Shown here: positions 15,101-21,616 of the stretch, piece after piece
Layout: each line of letters starts with the position of its first letter
Position numbering within the stretch: position 1 is the stretch's first letter
Origin: Paenibacillus sp. SYP-B3998
GTDB taxonomy: Bacteria; Bacillota; Bacilli; Paenibacillales; NBRC-103111
Direction of reading: 5' to 3'
Length of the DNA stretch: 64,000 nucleotides
NCBI RefSeq assembly: GCF_010820665.1
Contig: NZ_JAAIKC010000016.1
Coordinates: 1-64,000, forward strand
Made by a program: the position numbers and the translations under genes
Notes under the pieces: model-generated
The model's input: only the letters and a program-made list of their open reading frames with translations
What the model was told of the DNA's origin: nothing
The model's database searches: none

Positions 15101-18100
15101 CAGGTTGTAAAGCTCGCCTTCGGCGATTCCTCGGTTCCATCCGATATACTCGCCGTTGTCAGCCATGCGAAACACCATCCGCAGCGCATCGTGATGCTCC
15201 GTTACCTTCTGCATCACCTTATGTATTGCCGCTTCGACGAACCCTTCCCTCCGATGCAGCATGAGCGATTGATTAAAGTGATGCGGGTCGGCAAACTGCT
15301 GCTCGAAGAACCATTTCTGAATCGGCAGCAGCGCTACCTCTCCAGTCACTTCGCCCTGATCGGCCATTCTCGCAACCGATTGAACATACAGACTCAGCTG
15401 AGCAATAGTCGGATATTTGAACAAATCGCGGATTTGCAGTTTGTAACCAGCCTGATGCAATCTAGAAGATACTTGAATCGATTTGATCGAATCGCCGCCA
15501 AGCTCGAAGAAGTGATCCGTAACACCGACACGCTCTGCACCCAATACGGCCTGCCACACGGCTGCAAGCGTCTTCTCCAGCTCGGTGCGAGGCGCGACAT
15601 ACTCACCTCTGATTTGCACGTTTCCTTGCAGAGCAGGCAGCGCTTTACGGTCAACCTTTCCATTCTGCGTTAATGGCATCCGCTCCAGCTGCACAAAATA
15701 GGACGGGATCATGTAACCAGGCAGCTCTTGCGACAACGCGCCTCTCAGTTCATTCACTGTAAGTTCGCTGACTGCGACGAAGTACGCGCAGAGTACCTTC
15801 TGGCCGCTTTCGTCCTCGCGAGCGATGACGACTGCCTCTTGAACGGACGCGACTTTCAAGACCTTATCTTCCACCTCGCCAAGTTCAATCCGGTAACCGC
15901 GAATTTTCACTTGTTGGTCGATCCGTCCCCAGTATTCGATATTTCCATCTGGCAACCACCTTGCCAAGTCGCCTGTTCTATACATTCGTTCTCCCGGCAC
16001 AAAAGGACTGTCTACAAACTTCTCCACCGTTAGCTCCGGACGGTTTAAGTAGCCTCGTGCCACACCTACTCCTGCAATGCACAATTCTCCAGCTACACCG
16101 ACAGGCAATAATTGATCATAAGCATCCACAATATAGATGTGATGATTGTGAATAGGACGCCCAATGGGAACCGGGTTGTGGCAGACATTGTTTGGGGAAG
16201 CTGTCCAGATCGACGTAACGATCGAGGCTTCTGTCGGTCCATAGGCATTAAAATACATCACGCTGTCTTTCCACTGCTCAACGAACTCGACCGAGGAGGC
16301 GGAACCTCCCGTGATCAATTTTTTAAAGCTCGGCATGTTATTTGGGTTCAAATAGGTTGCATAAGTAGGAGGCAAAATAGCCGCTGTGATCCGATTATCA
16401 TTCATAAATGTTTCGAATAAATGGTAATCCAAAATCGTGGCAGCAGTAGGAATATATAACGTCGCGCCAAAGAATAGAGCTTTGAAAATTTCCCAACAAG
16501 ACGCGTCGAAAGACAAGCTGGCGAATTGTACGATCCGATCCTGGTCGCTGATTTGCAAAGTTTCCGCAAACATAAGCTTCAGACTGCACAGCCCTCGATG
16601 CTCCAACATCACCCCTTTGGGCAAACCTGTCGTTCCAGACGTATAAATTACGTAAGCCAAATGATTCGGTCCTGCAACCGACTCCAGATTCGAGCCATCT
16701 TCACCGTAAACCCGCTCGTCATCCAGCGCCACGATTTTTCCAGCAAAAGAAGGTTGATCCTGCAAATGATGTTGCAACAATAACAATTTCGCTCCGGAGT
16801 CTTCCAGCATATAGCGAATCCGTTCTTCCGGATATTCGGGATCAATTGGCACATAAGCGCCACCAGCTTTTAAGACAGCAAGTATACTCACAATCATTTC
16901 TAGAGAGCGTGGGATCATGATTCCAACAGGCTCATCTACTTGCAAGCCCTCAGCTCTTAATGTTCGAGCCAAACCGTTCGCGCGTTCGTTCAGCTCGCGG
17001 TACGTCAACTGTTTGTCCTCGAACACAACTGCCACCGCATCCGGGGTACGTTCCACCTGCTCTTCAATCAGTTGATGAATCGTTTTATCGGATGAGTACT
17101 CCGCTGCCGTATCGTTAAATGTGTGCTGAATTTGTTCTTTCTCATCCGCAGTCAAGATGACAAGCGCAGCAAGCGTTGCCTCAGGAGCATCCGCAATCGC
17201 CGTGAGCAATTGCTCGTAGTGCAGCGCCATCCGTTCTACCGTTTCCTGCTTATATAAAGAAGTGGCATATTCAAAGCTGCACGCCAAACCCTCTGTCCCT
17301 TCTGTCGCCTCCAAACTCAGATCAAACTTCGCCACCGTATGTTCTCTAGGGAACGGTTTCAACGCAAGTCCTTCGACATGAAATTCCTCGTTTTCCGTAT
17401 TTTGCAAGGCAAACACGGTGTCAAAGATTGGATTTCGGCTTAAATCTCTGACCACGTGCAAATTCTCCACCAGTTCTTCAAACATATAGCTCTGGTTCTC
17501 GAATGCTCCCAAAGTCGTTTCCTTGACTTCCTCCAGATAAGACAGGAATGTTTTCTCTGCATTCGGATAACTGCGAATGGCTAGCGTACCTACGAACATC
17601 CCGATGAGCGGTTGTAGATCCTCATGGGTTCTTCCTGCAATAGGCGTGCCCACGATGACGTCTTCCTGACCCGTGTATTTATGGAGCAAGATCGTATAAG
17701 CCGCTAGCAATACCATATACAATGTCGATCTGGTTTCGGCCGCAATTCGGTTCAAGGCCTCGGTCTTTTGCAAATCAATAAGGAATGGATGCACATTTCC
17801 TTGGTACTTCTGCACAGCAGGACGCGCATAATCCGTTGGCATTTCCAGTACAGGCAACTCCCCGCTGAACATATCCAGCCAGTATGCTTCCTGCTGTTTC
17901 ATATGATCCTTCTGCCCTTCGGACAATTGCCAGGCGGCATAGTCCTTATACTGAATGCGTAAAGGCGTCAGTTCTTCTCCGTTGTACGTACGAGAAAATT
18001 CATCTATAAGAATCCCGAGCGAGACACCATCGGAGATGATGTGGTGCATGTCAAACAACAAGAGATGCTGATCTTTCGACAATTCGATCAGGCCTATTCG

Positions 18101-21100
18101 CATCAATGGCGGTTTGCTCAGGTCAAACGTTCGAACAAATGCACGCACAATTTCCCCGGCTTCCTCCCTGTTTGCCTGTGTATACGCGACCTCAAAGCCC
18201 ACATCCTGCTGTATTCGCTGCATCAGTTCCCCGTTCACCATCTCAAAACCAGTGCGCAGTGTTTCGTGGCGCGCAATCAGCCTCTGGAAGGCAGCTTCAA
18301 TCCGTTCACGATCAACTGCCCCTTCGAGCTGCATCACACCCGGCATGTTGTAGCTCATCTCCGCACCTTCAAGTTGATGCAGAACATACAGCCTCTTCTG
18401 AGCTGAAGAAACCGCATAGTACTCTCTTTCTCCAACCAAAGGAATGGAGCTGTACGCATGTTGTTCCATTCCGCTAATTACTTGCGCCAATTCTTCGATC
18501 GTAGGGAAACGGAACACGTCCCGCAGAGAAAGCTGGACATGTATCTCTTTATTTACCTTGCCCATCAATATCGTTGCACGCAAGGAATGGCCGCCAATAT
18601 CAAAGAAGTTGTCCTTCACACCGATCTTCTCAAGACCCAGCACTTCTTGCCAGATTCGTACCAACTCGCCTTCCAGCGATGTACGAGCCGATACATAGTC
18701 CGTTCCCGTTTGCAAGCTTCCATCCGGAGTTGGCAGCGCCTTACGGTCGACTTTTCCATTCGACGTTAGAGGTAGCTGCGGGAGACGCATAAATCGCGAC
18801 GGTACCATATGTGCCGGCAACGTTTGTTTGATAAAAGCTTGCAGTTCTTCGAGCTTGAGCGTTTCTTCGGCAGCAGCGTAACCCACTAAATATTTTTGCC
18901 CGCGCTCGTCTGTCTTGTCGATCACTACCGCTTGTTTCACGCTTGCAAAACGCAGCATCGCCGCTTCAATTTCCCCTAATTCAATGCGAAAACCCCGAAT
19001 TTTAACCTGATAATCGATCCGTCCGATAAAATCGACGTTGCCGTCCTCCATCCAGCGGGACAAGTCGCCTGTGCGGTACAATCGCTCGCCAAGCACGAAC
19101 GGGTTAGGCACGAACTTCCCTTCGTTCAGCTCTGGACGGTTCAAATACCCCCGAGCCACGCCTGCTCCACCGATACACAATTCCCCCAACATCCCTATCG
19201 GAACGGGATTCATCTGCGCATCTACGATATAGAAACTGGTGTTTAACCACGCCTTGCCGATCGGCACATTGCCCGTCTCCGGCAGATTCTCCAGCGGCTG
19301 GTCGTAGTAACTCGAATCAATCGTCGCTTCCGTCACGCCGTAGCTGTTAATAATTCTGAACTGCGAGCCATAACGCTCTTGCAACACCCGATAAGCTGTC
19401 ACGCTGCAGCTATCAGAACTAGTGATCAGCAAACGCATCGAGCTCATATCCAGACGCTGCTCGAATACATGCTCCATGAACGGCACGATTAGCGCTGGTG
19501 TCGATTCAATTACAGTAATCTGATAATCTCGAATCCACCCGTACAAGCGGGTCGGGTCGATGCGATCCTCTTGGGGACAAATGACCATCGTTCCGCCGTT
19601 ATACAGCGTTCGCCCGATATCCCCAACGAACACGTCGAAGGAGAAGCTGGCCAATTGCAGCAACCTGACCGGGAACTGGTCTAATCGGTATTCCCGAAGA
19701 TAAGCATTGGCCGTATTCACAAAACTATGGTGTTCGATCATAACGCCTTTCGGTCGTCCCGTCGTACCTGAGGTGTAGATGACGTAGGCCAGATCGTGCG
19801 GCTCGTTGATATTGAGCACGTTCGTCTTGTCTCCGCGATACAGCTCTTCATCGTCAAGACAGAGTACGATTTGCAGCGTCTGCTTATCTTCCAGCCATGC
19901 CTGTACGCGATCGTTCAAATGCGATTGCGTCAAGAGAATCTCAGCACCACTATCTTCCAGCATATATTGGATGCGGTCGGACGGATAATCCGGATCAAGC
20001 GGCACATAGGCGCCCCCCGCTTTCCAGACGGCCAGGACGCCAACGAGCATGTCCACCGATCGGTCAGCCAGTATGCCGACAATCGCTTCCCTGCCGATAG
20101 CTCTGGCTCTAAGCGTTCTTGCAAGCTGATTTGCCCGATCATTCAATTCCCTGTAAGTGAACTGCTTGTCCATATAGACGACGGCCACGTGCTCAGGTTT
20201 TTGCTCCGCCTGCTCTTCAAAGCTTTGGTGAAACAATCGCTCTAGTGAAAGCGCTATCGGTTGCGGATTGAACTGCGTCAAAATTTTATGTTTCTCTTCT
20301 TCGCTCAATAACGACAACTCTCGTACAGACTGGTGAGGATTGTCCAACAACTGATCAACAATAATTAGAACCTGTTCAATGATTCGCGTTATTTCGCTCT
20401 CTTCAAACAATTGAATGCGATAATCGATATGCATAGAGATGCGTTTATCATCAAGGAAATCTTCAATGTGCATAAAAAAATCGTTCGTTTCATGACCGCA
20501 AAAGTTAGCAATTTGTTGAACAGAGAAATCACCGTAATGCGTCCAATGGACAGGCGCATAGTTAACAGACACGCCAAAAAGATCTTCGATATCTTTATTG
20601 GCATCTTTAGTTCTTAAATCTTGGATGAGATGGTTATAGGGATATTTCTGATGCCGTAAATTCGCTTTCTGTTCTTTGGATACAAGCTTGATTAAGGATT
20701 GCAGTGTTTGCTCAGGATCCAAAGACAATCGGGTCGCCACCGTACTAACAAACATCCCGAACATTTCTTTCTCATTCTTGGACGTGCGATTTGCATAAAC
20801 AGTGCCGACAGGAATATCTTCATTCCCAGTTATTTTATAAATCAATATGTATAATGCGGTTAGAAACATCGTGAGCAAACCAATGTTATTCTCCTCGCTA
20901 AATGTCTTCAATTGTTTGTAACGCTCATCGGAGAGAGTAACGCTCATTCGCTCTGCCTTGGTATCGATCGAAAAGGGAGTCGATGGCTTTATCCCGATGA
21001 CTTCAGGCAATGATTCAAATTTCTCCAACCAGTATGCTTTATCTTTTTGGTAACGATCCGACTTCTCGTATTCCTGGTCAGCATGAATGTAATCAAGATA

Positions 21101-21616
21101 AGTGCTTTTCGGTGTAGGCGCTGAAATAGCTCCGTCTACAATTTTCATGTAATTTTCCATGATGCTATTGGCCATGAGATGCAAGGAAACGCCGTCAGCA
21201 ATAATATGATTGATTTTCACATTGAACCAACATTCTTTATCATTGATTTTAAAAACTACAATGTGATACATATTGGTTTCAAACATACTTATCGGTACTC
21301 GACAATAATGATACAACCATTCATTGGCTTCCGTGAGGCTGCCCATTTCCAGATAATCGATGACAGGATGGATATTGGATTCATCTTCAAACCATTGCAT
21401 AGGTTGATTGTATTCAGACGTTACTCTGATTCGAAAAGCATCATTTTCTTTAATGACCCGATGAATCGCTTGTTTCAAAACGAGCACATCGATGTTTCCT
21501 TTTATAATCAAAGTTCCTGCTAACATGCTTACTGTCGTACCCGGATTCATCATTTCCATGTACCAAATTCTTTGTTGCGCTTGCGTCAAAGGAAACAGTT
21601 GATTCGTAAGATTCAT
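1..21616 (-). CDS. Six-module (partial) non-ribosomal lipopeptide synthetase
   Basis: This is a giant modular enzyme that assembles a peptide on carrier-protein thiols in the cytoplasm. It starts with ATG at 21616 behind AGGGAGGG and stays in one frame to the window edge (at least 7,205 codons). All six adenylation-domain FD(A/V) codons fall in the same frame, so there is no frameshift. The domain order is C-A-T, C-A-T-E, C-A-T, C-A-T-E, C-A-T, C-A-T. No TE is seen, so the protein or operon continues to the left. The N-terminal C domain carries features of lipoinitiating starter C domains (start LFPLTQAQQRIWY; later LRHQKYPYN, as in surfactin synthetase). Epimerases follow modules 2 and 4, and the C domains after them have the D-acceptor form HHILMDG. 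Predicted product start: acyl-Dab-D-(aromatic)-X-D-Ser-Phe-Pro. The domains and frame are seen directly. The substrates are inferred from code matching, and the compound is not identified. Confidence 0.97.
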   Translation of the reverse strand, partial: MNLTNQLFPLTQAQQRIWYMEMMNPGTTVSMLAGTLIIKGNIDVLVLKQAIHRVIKENDAFRIRVTSEYNQPMQWFEDESNIHPVIDYLEMGSLTEANEWLYHYCRVPISMFETNMYHIVVFKINDKECWFNVKINHIIADGVSLHLMANSIMENYMKIVDGAISAPTPKSTYLDYIHADQEYEKSDRYQKDKAYWLEKFESLPEVIGIKPSTPFSIDTKAERMSVTLSDERYKQLKTFSEENNIGLLTMFLTALYILIYKITGNEDIPVGTVYANRTSKNEKEMFGMFVSTVATRLSLDPEQTLQSLIKLVSKEQKANLRHQKYPYNHLIQDLRTKDANKDIEDLFGVSVNYAPVHWTHYGDFSVQQIANFCGHETNDFFMHIEDFLDDKRISMHIDYRIQLFEESEITRIIEQVLIIVDQLLDNPHQSVRELSLLSEEEKHKILTQFNPQPIALSLERLFHQSFEEQAEQKPEHVAVVYMDKQFTYRELNDRANQLARTLRARAIGREAIVGILADRSVDMLVGVLAVWKAGGAYVPLDPDYPSDRIQYMLEDSGAEILLTQSHLNDRVQAWLEDKQTLQIVLCLDDEELYRGDKTNVLNINEPHDLAYVIYTSGTTGRPKGVMIEHHSFVNTANAYLREYRLDQFPVRLLQLASFSFDVFVGDIGRTLYNGGTMVICPQEDRIDPTRLYGWIRDYQITVIESTPALIVPFMEHVFEQRLDMSSMRLLITSSDSCSVTAYRVLQERYGSQFRIINSYGVTEATIDSSYYDQPLENLPETGNVPIGKAWLNTSFYIVDAQMNPVPIGMLGELCIGGAGVARGYLNRPELNEGKFVPNPFVLGERLYRTGDLSRWMEDGNVDFIGRIDYQVKIRGFRIELGEIEAAMLRFASVKQAVVIDKTDERGQKYLVGYAAAEETLKLEELQAFIKQTLPAHMVPSRFMRLPQLPLTSNGKVDRKALPTPDGSLQTGTDYVSARTSLEGELVRIWQEVLGLEKIGVKDNFFDIGGHSLRATILMGKVNKEIHVQLSLRDVFRFPTIEELAQVISGMEQHAYSSIPLVGEREYYAVSSAQKRLYVLHQLEGAEMSYNMPGVMQLEGAVDRERIEAAFQRLIARHETLRTGFEMVNGELMQRIQQDVGFEVAYTQANREEAGEIVRAFVRTFDLSKPPLMRIGLIELSKDQHLLLFDMHHIISDGVSLGILIDEFSRTYNGEELTPLRIQYKDYAAWQLSEGQKDHMKQQEAYWLDMFSGELPVLEMPTDYARPAVQKYQGNVHPFLIDLQKTEALNRIAAETRSTLYMVLLAAYTILLHKYTGQEDVIVGTPIAGRTHEDLQPLIGMFVGTLAIRSYPNAEKTFLSYLEEVKETTLGAFENQSYMFEELVENLHVVRDLSRNPIFDTVFALQNTENEEFHVEGLALKPFPREHTVAKFDLSLEATEGTEGLACSFEYATSLYKQETVERMALHYEQLLTAIADAPEATLAALVILTADEKEQIQHTFNDTAAEYSSDKTIHQLIEEQVERTPDAVAVVFEDKQLTYRELNERANGLARTLRAEGLQVDEPVGIMIPRSLEMIVSILAVLKAGGAYVPIDPEYPEERIRYMLEDSGAKLLLLQHHLQDQPSFAGKIVALDDERVYGEDGSNLESVAGPNHLAYVIYTSGTTGLPKGVMLEHRGLCSLKLMFAETLQISDQDRIVQFASLSFDASCWEIFKALFFGATLYIPTAATILDYHLFETFMNDNRITAAILPPTYATYLNPNNMPSFKKLITGGSASSVEFVEQWKDSVMYFNAYGPTEASIVTSIWTASPNNVCHNPVPIGRPIHNHHIYIVDAYDQLLPVGVAGELCIAGVGVARGYLNRPELTVEKFVDSPFVPGERMYRTGDLARWLPDGNIEYWGRIDQQVKIRGYRIELGEVEDKVLKVASVQEAVVIAREDESGQKVLCAYFVAVSELTVNELRGALSQELPGYMIPSYFVQLERMPLTQNGKVDRKALPALQGNVQIRGEYVAPRTELEKTLAAVWQAVLGAERVGVTDHFFELGGDSIKSIQVSSRLHQAGYKLQIRDLFKYPTIAQLSLYVQSVARMADQGEVTGEVALLPIQKWFFEQQFADPHHFNQSLMLHRREGFVEAAIHKVMQKVTEHHDALRMVFRMADNGEYIGWNRGIAEGELYNLEVVDFRGEAKLEQAIEAKANEIQSRMNLEAGPLVKAGLFQCTEGDHLLIAIHHSVIDGVSWRILLGDIASGYEQAVQGKEIRLPAKTDAYRTWSGQLAAYAQSTTIADERAYWERIGQIETKPLPKDLEAEHSLQQYSESIVIQWNRVETEQLLKQVHRAYNTEMNDILLTALGMAIQKWSGHDRVLVNLEGHGRESILTDIDITRTVGWFTSQYPVMLEMEPDRSLSYQIKKVKEDLRQIPNKGIGYGLCRYLSEQADEGVWGAMPEISFNYLGQFDQDLQNNEMGISNYSSGAEWSGRQTRNYLLDINGMIADGLLSLSLSYSVKEYQRETMENLAGWLQESLQEIVKHCAAKERTELTPSDVSLKGLSLKDLELIAEQTQHIGEIENIYTLTPMQKGMWFHNEMDRHTSAYFEQTRIIMHGILDADVFAQSWNSLAARHVVLRTNFYSGLNGEPLQIVYRSKQIGFAYEDLSDRQEDERQAHIENMAIADKLRGFDLEQGELMRVTVVRISEESHLVLWSSHHILMDGWCLPLIAKELLETYNVYMEHGHVEQAVGPSYSQYIEWLEKQDGEAASAYWAEYLAGYDGQTVLPQGKSKGSDEAYVSEHVVCELDKSLSGQMNRVAQQRQVTLNTLMQAAWGVVLQKYNGTSDVVFGSVVSGRPAEISGIEEMIGLFINTVPVRISCDSDASFADVIGRLQKQALDSGNFDYYPLYEIQAQSAQKQDLINHIIVFENYPMDEQIMQAGTDHSGKLTIVDVQIAEQTNYDFNLTVFPGEAIHLLLDYNAQVFDRATIERLKGHLVYVLEQIVDNPQVAVGELELTTAAEKTEIIDVFNDTAADYPRDQTIHQLFEEQAERNPEAVAVVFEDEQLTYRELNERANRLARTLRDRGVQADQLVGIMVERSFEMMVGIMAILKAGGAYVPIDPEYPEERISYMLEDSGANLLVLQRHLQDRVSYTGELVLLEDEQSYHKDGSNLEPLAGPDHLAYVIYTSGSTGMPKGVMVEHRSVVHILSQLENEYPMLADDGYLLKTTYTFDVSVAELFGWFVGKGKLVVLPQGQEKDPASLLKALEEKQITHVNFVPSMFSALLNDLRETDPAKFQSLKYIFVAGEALPAKLVEEHHKLPWKTKLENIYGPTESTIYATKYATGLGLGGMANVPIGRPLGNVQAWIVDRASRLQPIGVAGELCLGGEGVARGYFNRPELSAEKFVDNPFAAGERMYRTGDLARWLPDGNIEYLGRIDHQVKIRGYRIELGEVEAQVLKVASVQEAVVIAREDADGQNQLCAYFVAERELTVSDLKSVLSQELPGYMIPSYFVQLARMPLTPNGKIDRKALPAPEGSVHTGGEYMAPHTPLEVKLARIWQEVLGLEKVGVRDNFFDLGGHSLRATTLVSKMHQELNVSVPLRDVFRFSTIEELAQRVSGMEQAAYTSIPLIEESDYYPVSSAQKRLYILHQIEGAQMSYNLPSVTQIEGLLDRKQFEDTFRGLIARHETLRTGFELVNGEPMQRVYREVDFTVDYVQASPLEAMEVVRGFVRAFDLTKPPLLRVGLIELAQDRHILMFDMHHIVSDGVSMGILMEEFVRLYSREELTPLRLQYKDYAAWQLSEVQMDKMKKQEAYWLDMLGGELPVLEMPVDYARPAVKRYDGNSLQFFLDSQKSAGLNRIAAETGSTLYMVLLAAYTTLLHKYTGQEDIIVGTPIAGRTHRDLQPLIGMFVNTLVIRHYPAAEKTFLSYLEEVKETTFGAYAHQEYPFEELVDKLNVARDLSRNPLFDAMFVLQNTENKELNLQGLGMKPYPREHTVSKFDLSLDVTEEKDGLACNFEYAISLFKPETAARMVKHFEQLIQAIVDTPEATLATLGMLTAEEKTELVTAFNDTAADYPREKTIHRMFEEQVERNPEAMAVVFEEAHLTYRELNERANQLARTLREAGVEADQLVGIMTERSLAMMVGTMAILKAGGAYVPIDPEFPEERIRYLLEDSGAKLLLVQGHLQESVSRASFAGTVLNLDDEDAYHPDGSNLANVNNAGDAAYVIYTSGTTGRPKGVVVEHGSVINRLMWMQKQYAIGEGDTILQKTAITFDVSVWELFWWAFIGAKVCLLPVGGEKSPAAIVETIARGHISTMHFVPSMLHAFLEYVEQQPEQELRSKLSTLRQVFTSGEALIATQVERFYRYIAPVNGARLINLYGPTEATVDVTYFDCQADQVYSSVPIGKPIDNTQIYIVGSENQLQPIGVAGELCIAGVGLARGYLNRPELTAEKFVSIPFAEGERMYRTGDLARWMPDGNIEYLGRIDHQVKIRGYRIEIGEVEAQLLKIAGVRETVVVAREDESGQKALCAYFVADSELTVGALRDALSQELPGYMIPSYFVQLAQMPLSANGKLDRKALPMPEGSIHTGGEYVAPRTELEKTLAAVWQAVLGAERVGVTDHFFELGGDSIKSIQVSSRLHQAGYKLEIRDLFKYPIIAQLVLHVQPVARMADQGEATGEAVLLPIQKWFFEQQFADPHHFNQSVMLYRKEGFDEGVIRKVMQKVTEHHDALRMVFRMADNGEHIGWNRGIAEGELYSLEVVDFRGEAALEQAIEAKANEIQSRMNLETGPLVKAGLFQCADGDHLLIVIHHGVIDGVSWRILLEDIASSYEQAVQGEEIRLPAKTDAYRTWSEQLAAYAQSAVIADERAYWERIGQIETKQLPKDLEAEHSLQRDSESIVIQWSREETEQLLKQVHRAYNTEMNDILLTALGMAVQKWSGHERLRVNLEGHGRESILTDIDITRTVGWLTSEYPIVLEIQAGQSLSHWIKKVKEDLRQIPNKGIGYGLCRYLSENADSAVWGRASEIRFNYLGQFDQDLQNNDLELSPYSSGAEMSGLQARKFLLDINGMITEGSLSLNLSYNGEEYQRETMEDLAAWLQESLQAIIAHCAAKELAELTPSDVLLKGLDVEELERIVERTRDRGEIENIYTLTPMQKGMWFHSRLDQHTGAYFEQTRFTLQGTLDVEQFANSWHALAAHHAVLRTNFYRDSSGEPLQIVYRDKQSGFVGFAYEDLRDVQEGERNASIERLAKADKARGFDLEQDELMRVTVVRTGEESYLVIWSSHHILMDGWCLPLVAKELFETYAAYAQQIHPEQTAVPPYSQYIEWLEKQDGEAASRYWAEYLAGYDGQSVLPQRKAQGRSDEYAAEHVVCKLDKNFSGRMSRVAKQHQVTLNTFMQAAWGVLLQKYNGTGDVVFGSVVSGRPAEIPGIEEMIGLFINTIPVRVSCEAGASFAEVMGSLQRQALDSGSYDYYPLFEIQAQSAQKQDLINHVMVFENYPVEEQMEKAGSQNDGGNLTITDVQVAEQTNYDFNLMIVPGEEIAIRFDYNAHVFDRTTVERLKGHLVHVLEQIVTNPQVAVRELELATAAEKLEIMDVFNDTAADYPREKTIHQLFEEQVERNPEAPAVVFEDKQLTYRELNERANRLARTLRDAGVQADQLVGIMTERSLDMVVAIMATLKAGGAYVPIDPEYPEERIRYMLEDSGAQLVLLQRHLQEHVDYAGNLVVLEDEHAYSEDGSNLELVTEPNHLAYVIYTSGTTGKPKGVMVEHRGLCSLKRMFEETLQMNAQDRIVQFASFSFDASCWETFQALFFGATLYIPTAETAQDYRLFESYVNKNGITTGTLPPNYAIYLNPTNMPSFKKLVTAGSASSAELIQLWKDKVMYFNAYGPTEDSVCTTIWANSSEACDQECVSIGRPIHNHRIYMLDSFGQLLPIGVAGELCIAGVGLARGYLNRPELTAEKFVPIPFAEGERMYRTGDLARWMPDGNIEYLGRIDHQVKIRGYRIEIGEVEAQLLKIAGVRETVVIAREDESGQKALCAYFVADSELTVGALRNALSQELPGYMIPSYFIQMGRMPLTPNGKLDRKALPAPEGSIHMGGEYVAPRTELEAGLAIIWQEVLGLAKVGVKDNFFEIGGHSLRATTLVSRVHKEMGVSVPLRDVFRFPTVEGLAQVMNETKQMTYSVIPQAADQAYYPVSSAQKRLYILHQLEGAELSYNMPQMMLLEGSLDRDRLERAFRGLIARHEALRTGFEMVDGEPMQRIHQEVDFAVAYMQASVEEAPDRVRGFVRAFDLAKPPLLRVGLIALAKERHILMFDMHHIVSDGASMGILINDFVRLYGGEELQPLRIQYKDYAVWQQSAAQKEYLQQEEAYWLKALGGELPVLEMPTDYVRPAAQSFEGDVLPFMIDAQKSERLRRMAVENGATLYMVLLAAYTAMLHKYTGQEDIIVGTPIAGRTHGDLQPLIGMFVGTLTIRSYPAGEKSFLSYLEEVKETTLSAYENQHYPFEELVENVQVRRDISRNPVFDTMFILQNTEQGDMNIHELQFKPYENEHTVAKFDLTFQAGEVEEGILCSIEFATALYKKETVERMAGHFEQLIDAVISDPQASLAQLQMVTAAEQAQMMDVFNDTAADYPREKTIHELFEEQADRTPEATAVDFENQQLTYRELNARANQLAWTLRDSGVTAQQPVGIMVDRSIEMVVSVLAVLKAGGTFVPIDPEYPQTRIHYMLASSGARLVLTEQPWFASIQPEVEKIDVHDASLYEGREENLPNENDASHLLYIIYTSGTTGNPKGVMLEHRNLANLLQYQFTATNIPFPSPVLQYASGSFDVCYQEMFSALLFGGCLCLIGNEVRKDPKRLFARIEESKIEVLYLPVAFLKFIFTEAEWAEQFPHCVSHIITAGEQLVVTPQIEAILRSRGIHLHNHYGPSETHVVTAFTMQPEAIAAGLPPIGKPIANTKLYILDEGLQVQPIGIGGELYVSGDCVGRGYWGRPDLTDEKFVKNPFAPEERMYRTGDLARWLPDGNIEYLGRIDHQVKIRGFRIELGEVEAQLLKVAGLHEATVLALEDEAGQKQLCAYFVAEAALTAGELRGALSQELPGYMIPSYFVQLASMPLTQNGKIDRRALPAPEANKQTGAEFVAPRTRLEAQLARIWQEVLSLPSASVKDNFFDLGGHSLRATTLVSKLYKELGVNLPLRDVFRYPTIEEMAQAIGGM
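3140..6250 (-). other. NRPS module 5: C(D-acceptor)-A(Phe)-T
   Basis: C5 has HHILMDG at 5790-5811. The A5 code reads D-A-W-T-V-A-A-V-C-K (FDASCWE, TGTLPPNY, LVTAGSA, NAYGPTEDSVC), the phenylalanine code. The carrier serine is at 3239-3241. The next domain is an ordinary C domain, so no epimerase is present and L-Phe is expected. Confidence 0.9.
6250..10840 (-). other. NRPS module 4: C-A(Ser)-T-E
   Basis: C4 is L-acceptor (MHHIVSDG). The A4 code reads D-V-W-H-F-S-L-V-D-K (FDVSVWE, TMHFVPSM, VFTSGEAL, NLYGPTEATVD), the standard serine code. The carrier is of GGDSIK type (Ser at 7778-7780) and is followed by an E domain with HHGVIDG near 7219-7240, predicting D-Ser. Confidence 0.9.
10840..13980 (-). 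other. NRPS module 3: C(D-acceptor)-A(unknown)-T
   Basis: C3 follows an epimerase and has HHILMDG at 13510-13531, the form that accepts a D-residue upstream. The A3 code reads D-V-A-N-F-A-I-I-Y-K (FDVSVAE, HVNFVPSM, YIFVAGEAL, NIYGPTESTIY). I cannot match it to a substrate. The carrier serine is at 10931-10933. Confidence 0.8.
13980..18480 (-). other. NRPS module 2: C-A(aromatic?)-T-E
   Basis: C2 is the L-acceptor type (DMHHIISDG near 18020-18050). The A2 code reads D-A-W-I-I-G-A-I-V-K (FDASCWE, AAILPPTY, LITGGSA, NAYGPTEASIV). It resembles the Phe code DAWTIAAICK but is not identical, so Phe, Trp or another large hydrophobic residue is likely. The carrier has the epimerase-type GGDSIKSI (Ser at 15488-15490). 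The E domain has HHSVIDG near 14928-14949. The residue added should be in D form. Confidence 0.8.
18480..21616 (-). other. NRPS module 1: starter C-A(Dab)-T
   Basis: C1 runs from about 21616 to 20290, A1 to about 18760, and the T1 serine codon is at 18584-18586 in GGHSL. The A1 code reads D-V-G-E-I-S-S-I-D-K (Asp235 codon at 19634-19636; ESTP, LLITSSDS and NSYGVTEATID around the others). It differs by one residue from the Orn code DVGEIGSIDK and matches the 2,4-diaminobutyrate pattern of Paenibacillus lipopeptides. C1 has NHIIADG at 21191-21211, so the first His of HHxxxDG is Asn while the catalytic second His is kept. Confidence 0.85.

Noticed and set aside
1-20250. Dozens of long open frames on the plus strand across the NRPS region
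   Set aside because: They lie opposite a continuous minus-strand NRPS frame with all catalytic motifs. Their repeated Arg/His/Pro-rich sequences recur from module to module, as expected for antisense shadows.
1-21616. NRPS as fusaricidin or polymyxin synthetase
   Set aside because: Fusaricidin synthetase has an epimerase in module 5 as well, and polymyxin lacks Ser-Phe-Pro. The codes and epimerase pattern here do not fit either.
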